From positions 117,001-181,000 of the forward strand of contig CAUYUJ010012581.1 of assembly GCA_963575745.1 (NCBI GenBank): a DNA stretch of 64,000 nucleotides, given 5' to 3'. The translations under genes were made by a program, and so were the position numbers. Below the pieces are notes generated by a model. That model was given only the letters and a program-made list of their open reading frames with translations. It did not search any database and was not told where the DNA came from. The stretch's first letter is position 1. Each line of letters begins with the position of its first letter. Shown piece by piece: positions 56,660-64,000 of the stretch. This stretch comes from Prorocentrum cordatum. Lineage: Eukaryota > Sar > Dinophyceae > Prorocentrales > Prorocentraceae.

Positions 56660-56830
56660 TCCGGCGAACGTGTTTGGGCGAACGTATCCGTATCCCGTAT
56701 CCCGCGGATGCGCGGTCGTACAGATACGTTTCTCGCGAGGCACCCGAAAAATAATCACCCCGTACCCGTGGGGTCGCAGCACAGTTGCCTGGCCCGCGAG
56801 GCCACGGATACGGATACGTAGTTCGCCCAA
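56660..56830 (-). repeat. Dispersed repeat with terminal inverted arms
   Basis: TGGGCGAACGTATCCGTATCC (21 bp, with arms at about 56,676-56,698) recurs inverted at about 56,805-56,829 with a 3-base gap. The internal sequence matches 43,398-43,560 in reverse orientation. The inverted ends suggest a small non-autonomous element. Confidence 0.65.
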
Positions 56831-57329
56831 GATCCTCGTCCTTTTTTTCTCTCGTGTTCCTTGTTTTTCTGCGCTTTCCGCCCCTTCGCTCAATTTGCCC
56901 CGGCGCGTCCCGCCGCTGCATGCACGTTGCTTGATCTCTCGCGGCCGCCAACCTACAACGTGTCCTCCTTCCTCTTTGTGCTTCGTCCTCTATCCCTCCT
57001 GGGCTCTGGCGGGCCTATAATCGAGATACATCCGTTCCAGAGCGTTCCAGCACGCCCTCAGAGCTTTCCAGAACACGCTGAAATTGCCGCGGCGCCCGAT
57101 GCATCCTCCAAACCCGCAGATTCTCAGAGATTTCCGATTGATATTGATCCGATTTTGTCTCGATCCTGCTTGTGTATTGCAGAGCCCTGAGCGCCAGGAG
57201 CTTCCCGCCAGCTCACCGCGCGCATCGGAGAGCGGCAGCACCGCGGCGACCTCCTCGGCCGGGGACGAGGCCGCCACCACCCTCGGGTGTGCCGTGGAGT
57301 TGGTGCGGGCTGGGGCAGGGCCCATTTTG

Positions 57330-57510
57330 ATTTCTACGACTTCGAGTTCGATTCGATTTCGATTCGACTTTGGATTCCGATGTGGATTCCGGCTTTTCAC
57401 TGGAGGCCATATTATTTTGCCGAGTGCCGCCGATTCGGCTTCTCCCTACTTTGCTGCCGATTCCTGCGGATCCGATTCGTTTCGATCGCCGATCTGACTT
57501 ATCGATTCGT
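57330..57510. repeat. GATTCGATTTCGATTCG-type repeat
   Basis: ATTCGATTTCGATTCGAC, GGATTCCGATGTGGATTCC and GATCCGATTCGTTTCGATCG words. Confidence 0.65.
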
Positions 57511-57599
57511 TTCTGGGCTCTCCTGCTGGGGGTCTGAGATGGCCCATCGAACTGCCAGAGACGGGGATCTTTGCAAACGGGGGCTAGCCAGAGCACCGG

Positions 57600-57690
57600 C
57601 TCTTGCAGGATCCTGCAGAGCCATGGTCCATGGTTGCACTGACCTTGGCTCGGGCACAGGATCCTGCAGGATCCTGCAGAATCATGCGAA
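57600..57690. repeat. AGGATCCTGCAG short repeats
   Basis: GCAGGATCCTGCAG occurs three times, twice head-to-tail, near CCATGGTCCATGG. The units are self-complementary. Confidence 0.75.
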
Positions 57691-57736
57691 GCCTGATTGA
57701 CCCAGGTTAGCATTGGCCCAGGTCAGTAGAAGCCCG

Positions 57737-57985
57737 AGCCCACCCAGCACTGGTTCTGGCCATCAGGAAGGGCGGGCGAGGTTCGAGGTGCTGGGTTCGA
57801 GAAGCTGTTTTGCCTTTTTCGGACCCTGGGGGCCGTGTTCGGGCCCGGAACTGTCAACACCGATCCGGGGTGAACACTTGAACCAGATGGTCCCCATGAG
57901 TGGTCTGGGGCAAGATTTTGAGCGGTTCTGCCATTTTTTCCCCCTCCTTGACTTTTCTCGAGGTCCATCTACTTCAGACCCCCGG
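57737..57985 (+). repeat. Dispersed about 250-bp repeat, copy 2
   Basis: The partner of 41,005-41,265: CCCAGCACTGGTTCTGG, GTTCGAGAAGCTGTTTTGCC and CTTCAGACCCCCGGACGCCTCC-like words in the same order. Confidence 0.6.
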
Positions 57986-58004
57986 ACGCCTCCACGCGCG
58001 GAGG

Positions 58005-58375
58005 TTTCGAGGTCGCCAGCGAGGGCGCGAAGATTGCTGCGCTTCGCTCGTCGCGGTCTAGCCAGAACGGCCACCAAGTACCAATCTCCAAGGTGGCCGC
58101 AAGAGGGCACCAGGGCGCGAAGATAATCGCACGTCTCCGCCTTGTCGGGAGGTACCTCGGTCCCACAATCCGAAGGGCTGGGTTGGATGTGGCCTTTTTC
58201 TCTAGTTGTTTGGATCCAGCCCGCCAGTTCGAGCGGGTCGGATCGAAGCCCTAGGTCACCCAGGCAGAGGGGCGCGAAAGACAACCGCGCTTCGCGGTCC
58301 GGGCCAGAATGCCGTCTTTCTCTCCAAGGGGGGCGCGCGAGCGCGCTTCGCGTGGCGCGAAGCGAGAACCGAGCT
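58005..58375. repeat. GGCGCGAAG / GCGCTTCGC-rich imperfect duplication
   Basis: GGGCGCGAAGAT....GCGCTTCGC (about 58,025) and GGGGCGCGAAAGA....GCGCTTCGC (about 58,268), each followed by CCAGAA and TCTCCAAGG words. Confidence 0.55.
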
Positions 58376-58477
58376 CACCAAGAAGCTGATAGGGAGCCTT
58401 TGGATCACATGTTCCAGATTGTCAGATTGGTTGACAGTGGGTCACTTGTTGTCAGTTTCTGATTCGGGGAGCGCCCT

Positions 58478-58945
58478 GTGCCTCAAGTAACCCAGACTCG
58501 CTCTCGGCACCGGAGGCACGGACGGTCTAGCTGCAGGGATGGAGCATGTGAGGCCTTGGCTGAGAATCTGGAAGCATGCCGAAAGCCGTCATACCTTCCT
58601 CTTCTCCATGAGCGCGTCGTCGAGACTGGCGAGATGCACCTGGAGCACGCGCCCACGCGCCCACCGCGACGCATCGCGGAGACGGGTTCACTGCAGCCAT
58701 GCCTCCGGCGCGAGTCCTTGGTGCGCGCCCTGAAGCCGTGGACACAGGCAGGCCCCATCTGTTGTAATGCGTTGCTCGGCGAGGGGTGTGTGTGGGAAAC
58801 AGCCACATCAGCCCCAGTAATTTCCCTGGGCGATCCATCCGCCATCGCCACGCATTTGCGCGCCGAATTTCCTGACATGCTCATTGCGCGCATGTTTGCT
58901 ACCGTGTGGAATGTTGCCCGTGCACGAATGCAACTCGCTGCATGA
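58478..58945 (+). CDS. Weak ORF, unknown
   Basis: A 155-codon frame whose last third (I-A-T-H-L-R-A-E-F-P-D-M-L-I-A-R-M-F, about 58,840-58,900) looks like an amphipathic helix. No family is recognised, the antisense frame is also open, and the start codon is not supported by context. It could be an exon or chance. Confidence 0.2.
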   Translation: MPQVTQTRSRHRRHGRSSCRDGACEALAENLEACRKPSYLPLLHERVVETGEMHLEHAPTRPPRRIAETGSLQPCLRRESLVRALKPWTQAGPICCNALLGEGCVWETATSAPVISLGDPSAIATHLRAEFPDMLIARMFATVWNVARARMQLAA

Positions 58946-59770
58946 GCAGCGACTCGCAGGCATCGTCGCGCGGAGACTATCCGCCACTCCGGGTGTAAGT
59001 AAATTAGGGTTGTTGGCTATGCGTTCTTGCATCTTGCTGTTTATACCCCAACACACGTGCTGTCTTGCATTGTTTGCTTTCAGCGTGTTGCACGGCGTCG
59101 TGTAGCAATGCAAATCTGTCGAGCCCACATACCTGATATAGATGGTGCGTGTATACAGCGTGGCACGGCCGTCTGTCTCAACATCCCTGGGGGACCAGCG
59201 GCGCGACGCCGCCTCCCAGATATGCATTGCGATATACTCACGGGCAGGCTCAAGTTCGGCATCGCGCTGGGAAATGTTCACGGGCAGGACGCGCCGTGAG
59301 TTTCAGCGGCTAAGTTGGCTCATTGCGCGCTTATCCAGATCTATCGATTCCCTTCTGTGTTGCCGCCTCGGCCTTCCGTCAAGCACGCTCTACCGATTCG
59401 TCCAGCTGTGGTGCTCTATCTACTTGCAGAGGGCATTGGACCACCAGAGTTGCTGAACCTATCCGAGGCCATCGGTAACCGGTAGACGGAATTAGTATAC
59501 AGACCTCAATGCGAATTCTATTTGGACTGGATGATTACACAGCAGAGTCACCCATTAATCCCATTACACCGTAGATTACTGCAGGCACGCATTCGCAGCT
59601 GAGGTAAGCTACCTCGTGTGGCTCCTTCATGCCAGCATCAATACGCCTACGGCGAGTCCCTGCCCCGACTGCATAGCGTGAACAGTCGAGCGCAGGTGCG
59701 GCCACGCCAGTGGACTGCGTGTGACTGTGTGTTCCCCCAGCTGTTGGGGAATCCAATCCACCAGGAGAAC
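58946..59770. other. No supportable gene
   Basis: Mixed sequence with short ORFs on both strands. Nothing recognised. Confidence 0.5.
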
Positions 59771-59774
59771 CCTG

Positions 59775-60340
59775 GGATGGGCCTTCGGGACTGTCTTGGG
59801 GCGATCTTGGGGATGTTTCCGGGCCCTTTGGGCATTCTTAGGGGCCGCCTGGGGCCTCCTGGGTCGTTTTGAGGCTCTCTGGGGCCGTCTTAGGGCGACA
59901 TTGGGCAGTCTGCCGCTTTCGGATGCAGTCTTCGGAGCCCTTCTGGGCGGACTTGGGGGACACTTCGAGCTGTTCAGGGCCGTTCTGGGGCTGTCTTGTG
60001 GTCTTCTGGGCCGCCCGAGGGCCAATTTGGGCCGTGTTGGGGTCTTGGGGTCCTCTTTGGGGGAAGCGGGAAGGAGGGGGAGGGGGAGGAGGAGGAGGGT
60101 GGGGAAAAGAAGGAGGAGGGCCCCCCCCCTCCCTCTGCTCGTGGCCAGGCGCCCGTGGATCTCAGCGGCAGCTGGGTGCTCAACAGAGTGGAGGGTGACT
60201 TCGAGGCTCCCCGCCGCGGGGGGCGGCGAATGATGGCAACTATGAAGGAAAGCGTTGGTCCTGAGGTAGCAGGGTCCTGGAGGAAGAGGAGGAGGAGGAG
60301 GAGGAGGAGGAGGAGGAGGAGGAGGAGGAGGTGGGGGTGG
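59775..60340 (+). repeat. CTTGGG array with purine and (GAG)n tracts
   Basis: 59,775-60,065 has GTCTTGGGGCGATCTTGGGG words. 60,068-60,115 is G/A-rich. 60,285-60,340 is (GAG)n. CTTGGG arrays lie beside purine tracts here, at 6.1 kb, at 31.6 kb and at 53.5 kb. Confidence 0.8.
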
Positions 60341-60767
60341 AGGGAAGGGGGGAGGGAGAGGAGGAGAAGCAGTGGCAGCAGGACGAGGACGAGGAGCCTC
60401 CCTGGTAGGTTTTGTTCGAAGTGTTCTGACTTTGAGGAGGGTCAGGAGGAGGATGAGGAGGAAGAAGAGGTCGGTCGTTGAGAGAGCGCCCACCGAGACT
60501 AATCAACTGAGGAAATCTGCACCGGTTCACTCGGCATCGGCATTCGAGTGTACCAGTGCAGTCCCCCGTCGGTTTCGCTAGTCGACGCGCGTTTCGCCAG
60601 ATACATTCGGCTGCTGTTGGACGTCGATTAGTGGTTCCGCCCGGGTGCACTCGGAATGCGGTGGTGCGCTTCCGTGGACTGCCCTTGCAGCTCTCGCTAA
60701 AGCGCATTGTGCAAACGGGGTTCTGTATTCATATGTGTATAAATGTATGCATGCATTTATATAAACT

Positions 60768-60802
60768 TATATATATACATATATATATATATATATGTAC
60801 TT
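60768..60802. repeat. (TA)n microsatellite
   Basis: TATATA runs with one ACAT break. Confidence 0.88.
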
Positions 60803-60962
60803 ATATACCGTAGCACCCCGCATATGCGGATATAAGTGAGGGGGTGGTGGGGTTGTCGGCAGTTTGCGAGACTCTGGAGACGCCCGCCGCAGGCGCCACA
60901 GTTTCACAAAGTACACAACGAGACCGCCGCAGGCGCCGATTTTTTCATGAAGTCAATGTGGG

Positions 60963-61320
60963 TAGGTCGCGGGTGGGGCGATGTTGGGTCGCGGGTGGGT
61001 CTCAGGTGGGTCGATGTTGTGTCGCGGGTGGGTCGCAGGTGTAGAGGGCAGAAATCCACCCCATTCCCTTGAGGGTGGGTCGCGGGGTGGGTCGCGGGTG
61101 CTCTGCGGGGTGGGTCGCGAGTGTGTCGCGGATGTGTCGCAGATGGGTCGCGTGGTGGGTCGCGGGGTGGGTCGTGGGTGGGTCGCGGGTGGGCCGCGGG
61201 TGGGTCGCGGGTGAGTCGCGGGGTGGGCCGCGGGTGGGTCGCGGGGGGGGTCGCGGGTGGGTCGCGGGGTGGGTCGCGGGGTAGGTCGCGGGGTGGGTCG
61301 CGGGTGGGTCGCCGGTGGGA
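60963..61320. repeat. GTGGGTCGCGG minisatellite, 10-12 bp unit
   Basis: About 30 copies of GGTGGGTCGCGG with small length variants. The Gly/Ser/Arg-rich ORFs are artefacts. Confidence 0.92.
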
Positions 61321-61326
61321 CACCGA

Positions 61327-61380
61327 CAACAAGCAACAACAACAACAACAACAGCAACAACAACAATAACAACAATAATT
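61327..61380. repeat. (CAA)n tract
   Basis: About 50 bp of CAACAACAA with CAG and AAT breaks. Confidence 0.9.
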
Positions 61381-61477
61381 ATTCACTGCGTGGGGATCCC
61401 CATATGTGCATCTCCTTGCTGGCGCTCCCTTGGTGGTGGGACTCGGTGAGGACGAATCTGGATTTAAGTGTGACTGA

Positions 61478-61709
61478 GCTGCCTCTCTCTCTCTCTCTCT
61501 CTGCTCTCTCTGTCTCTCTCTCTCTCTGCCCTCTCTCTGTCTCTGCCTCTCTTTCCCTGCCTCTCTCTCTCTCTGCCTCTCTCTCTGCCTCTCTCTCTCT
61601 GCCTCTCTCTCTCTCTGCCTCTCTCTCTGTGCCTCTCTCTCTCTGCCTCTATCTCTGCCTCTCTCTCTCTCTCCTCTCTCTCTTCTCTCTATTCTCTCTC
61701 TGCTCTCTC

Positions 61710-61742
<33 letters not shown>

Positions 61743-61773
61743 GCTCTCTCTCTTCTCTTCGCTTCTCTTCTCT

Positions 61774-61808
<35 letters not shown>

Positions 61809-61828
61809 ATCTCTCTCTCTCTCTCTGC
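61478..61828. repeat. (CT)n microsatellite, about 350 bp
   Basis: CTCTCT with GCCTCT and TTCTCT breaks. It lies immediately upstream of the ORF at 61,924, and that frame stays open into it. Confidence 0.95.
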
Positions 61829-61923
61829 CAGCCTCGGCCGTCTCGCGTGCTCACACGCCTGCCCTGGGTCCTGGCTCCCTCGCAACCTCGCGTGTTAGCA
61901 CCAGCACTGCCAGCACTAGCACT

Positions 61924-63258
61924 GTGACTGTACGGGAGCACTTCGAGCGCTTCCTCGGACCGCAACCAGCCACCATCGGTCACCTCCGAGCCGTAAACTG
62001 CCGTTTGGCCGCTTGGATCCCACCACGGCTCCACGCGGGCACAGCGGTCATCGTCCAGGGTCAAGTCCACAACCCCATCAACGGCCTCCGAGGTATCGTA
62101 CGGGGGCAGTCCAGCGAGCACCCCGGCCACTGGACCGTCACGCTGTCGTCTGGGGACACCGCCCACCTGAGATGCTCCAGTCTGACCGTCCCTGCACCTG
62201 CGCTCCGCGCCGAGATGCCGTCCCCCAGTACGGGCGCACAGACCAAGGCCCAAACTCAGGGACCCCAGCCCGGCCCAGCAGTGGACCCACGCCACCGTAC
62301 CTCAGCAGCACAGCGCCCTGACGTCACGGCAGCAGTACCCTGCAGGCCACCTGCGCTGACCGTCCCACCAGGCACCCGCGCCCAGACTGAACGCACAGCT
62401 GACTGTGAAGTCGGACTCCGAGACTCACGCGACGACGGCGCCGACGACCACTACCTCCACCACGACCTCGGGGCGCAAGCGCCCGTGGGCTTCTGGGGCC
62501 CGATCGGGTGCACAGCCGACGGCCCCAGCTACGGCCCCCCTACGGCCGGCCCCTCTGCGGCGAAGCCCGTGAGCAGCAGCGTCGCCGCTGGGAGGCAGGA
62601 CGCCGACCCTAACGGCCGCAATTTCCAGGGTGCGGACACGCTGCGAGAGGTCGCGGAGATGCTGTCGCACTTGAAGGAGCAGGACCTGCTCCAACGACTG
62701 GAGGCTGAGGAGCGCTCCGACAGGAGGAGGCTGAGGAGGCTGAGAGCCAAACGCAAGGCCGCAGCAGCCGCCAAGGGGGGCGGCGGGGACGCCGCGCAGG
62801 CCCAGGAGGAGCCACCCTACCAGGATGCTCCGGCTCCTGCGCTCCGCCGGGCCAAGCGGATCCTCTTGTCATGGGTGTTGGCCGCGTACCTGCCGCCTCT
62901 TGTGGCGGTCCCCGACCGCCGCCCCGCTAGGCACACCCACTGGTTCCGCGAAGCTGGACCACAGTACGACGGACCGAGAAAGGCCGACGCGCAGCCGACT
63001 GCCCACCGATGCATCGAGCTCCGCCTATGGAGTCTGAGAGCTCCTGGCCCCCGCCCGACTCTGGCCCGCAGTTCGGACATGCTCCTAACCTGCGTGGACG
63101 CGGCCCTCGGCCTCCCGCACGGCCGCACAGCAGGCCTCATCCACCGCGCCACTCTCAAGCGTCTGCGCACTGATACTGTTTTCCTTCTTCAGTTTCTCAC
63201 GTGGTCCGACGCTTTTGAAGAACGCTGGGGCTTCTCATTCACTTTGCCCTCATCCTGA
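61924..63258 (+). CDS. Long ORF with NG..G.V SH3-like motif, start unresolved
   Basis: A 444-codon open frame ending TGA at 63,256-63,258. The first listed codon is GTG, not ATG; the frame is open further upstream into the CT tract, so the true start or an upstream exon is unknown. Residues about 39-90 (A-G-T-A-V-I-V-Q-G ... N-G-L-R-G-I-V ... W-T-V-T-L) match a short beta-barrel pattern (V.V.GL....NG..G.V.......W.V.L) frequent in dinoflagellate proteins. A long Pro/Thr/Gln-rich linker follows. Residues about 235-285 form a Leu/Glu/Arg/Lys-rich helix, probably a coiled coil. The C terminus is globular-looking and not recognised. Intact length and no stop in GC-rich DNA favour a real or recently decayed gene, but it could be an ORF of an undescribed retroelement. 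Confidence 0.5.
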   Translation: MTVREHFERFLGPQPATIGHLRAVNCRLAAWIPPRLHAGTAVIVQGQVHNPINGLRGIVRGQSSEHPGHWTVTLSSGDTAHLRCSSLTVPAPALRAEMPSPSTGAQTKAQTQGPQPGPAVDPRHRTSAAQRPDVTAAVPCRPPALTVPPGTRAQTERTADCEVGLRDSRDDGADDHYLHHDLGAQAPVGFWGPIGCTADGPSYGPPTAGPSAAKPVSSSVAAGRQDADPNGRNFQGADTLREVAEMLSHLKEQDLLQRLEAEERSDRRRLRRLRAKRKAAAAAKGGGGDAAQAQEEPPYQDAPAPALRRAKRILLSWVLAAYLPPLVAVPDRRPARHTHWFREAGPQYDGPRKADAQPTAHRCIELRLWSLRAPGPRPTLARSSDMLLTCVDAALGLPHGRTAGLIHRATLKRLRTDTVFLLQFLTWSDAFEERWGFSFTLPSS

Positions 63259-63549
63259 CCAGCGTGGTACGGCCAGCATGATGTTTGTATGTGCCAATCT
63301 TGAGTTTATACTTGTTTCTGGTAAGCCTGTTGTACAGTCGTTGGTGCGTACTCTTCACACGCAGTATAGATGTATTTGTTGTCCCTCCTTCCTGAATGTG
63401 GTGACGTTAACCCGGCCGGCCACCTTCGCTATCTACTGCTTGGCTTTCAGAGCAAATAGGCGGGAAAAAATGCGCTGTACTTTTCAAGAGCGAAGAACGC
63501 TGGGGCTTCTCATTCACTTTGCCCTCATCCTGACCAGCGCGGTACGGCC
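63217..63549 (+). repeat. 58-bp direct repeat pair over the ORF end
   Basis: 63,217-63,274 and 63,492-63,549 are identical except for one base. The repeat starts GAAGAACGCTGGGGCTTCTC and ends GTACGGCC. The first copy contains the stop codon of the ORF; the copies are 275 bp apart. Confidence 0.92.
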
Positions 63550-63744
63550 TCGCCCTCGCCGCAAGTGCGCGTCCTGCCTTGCTCACCCGGGCGCTGTTCC
63601 CTGGTGCGCCGTGCCTGCTGGCGGGGGTGGCGGCTTCAGCCCCACCCCACGCACCCGAGCCATCACGCCATGTCTTGTCCGCCATGTCGTAGCGGGTGCA
63701 TCCGCTGTGAGGGCCTCCTCTGCACCCTTGCACTGTCTCTGCCT

Positions 63745-63946
63745 GTGCGCATGCTGGGCCATACGGCTCCCAGCATGTGCACCTTTTCCTCAGCGCGTCT
63801 GGCGCTCTCTGCCGTCCGCCGCCTGGCCGCGGACTCTGTCTCTGTGCGCACTGTGCTGGGCCATGCGGCTCCCAGCTGGTGCACCTTTTCCTCGGCGCGT
63901 CTGGCGCCTCTCTGCCGTCCGCCGCCTGGCCGCGGACTCTGTCACT
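63745..63946 (+). repeat. About 100-bp tandem duplication
   Basis: 63,745-63,843 and 63,844-63,946 match with few differences (GCTGGGCCAT.CGGCTCCCAG, CACCTTTTCCTC.GCGCGTC, GCCGCGGACTCTGTC). Confidence 0.9.
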
Positions 63947-64000
63947 TTCGAGGTCCGTCAATGGGGGCTAAAGGTTAGCTGGCAGCGGCTGGTGCCGCTG

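Overview
The window looks like repeat-rich nuclear DNA of a dinoflagellate alga. The evidence is: GC-rich, strongly repetitive sequence with very few coding units; broken retroelement ORFs whose motifs fit dinoflagellate elements (RT motif LPMGWNWS, tyrosine recombinase, LENP-type methyltransferase-like module, LINE with C-terminal zinc fingers); and an ORF with a short NG..G.V SH3-like motif of a kind common in dinoflagellate proteins. No operon, ribosome-binding-site pattern, CRISPR, rRNA or tRNA was recognised. The species cannot be named from this sequence.

Layout: 0-16 kb holds one decayed zinc-ribbon/coiled-coil reading frame (658-1601) and then low-complexity and minisatellite DNA. 16,043-22,508 is a nearly full-length tyrosine-recombinase retroelement of the Ngaro/DIRS type. 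It has split direct repeats in the order A1 - ORFs - B1 - A2 - B2, a gag-like ORF, reverse transcriptase/RNase H, a tyrosine recombinase and a C5-methyltransferase-like module, and is inactivated by several frameshifts and one in-frame stop. It is followed at once by a 5'-truncated LINE (22,570-23,927). 24-50 kb is almost entirely tandem and dispersed repeats: a 77-bp satellite with 154-bp dimer structure, a 90-bp satellite, a 227-bp (TG)n tract, 65-bp and 75-bp arrays, and GAG, CCG and CT tracts. The same families recur at distant positions in both orientations.

51,185-52,759 is the only clearly intact gene: one uninterrupted ORF of 524 codons with a signal peptide and no recognised family. 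It lies between two clusters of the same CGCCGATGCATCGGCG palindrome family and next to a ~290-bp foldback. 54-61.9 kb is again repeats (96-bp array, GATTCG, CTTGGG and GGGTCGC families). 61,924-63,258 is a long ORF with an NG..G.V motif and a charged helix, its start unresolved, followed by short duplications.

All recognisable coding units read on the + strand. The genes do not form a pathway. The linking theme is mobile and satellite DNA: a few repeat families (CTTGGG arrays, CGCCTGAGAC arrays, the composite satellite-GAG-tail module, GTCGATTAGCG clusters) explain most of the non-coding sequence. Boundaries of degenerate repeats are approximate because they were judged by eye.
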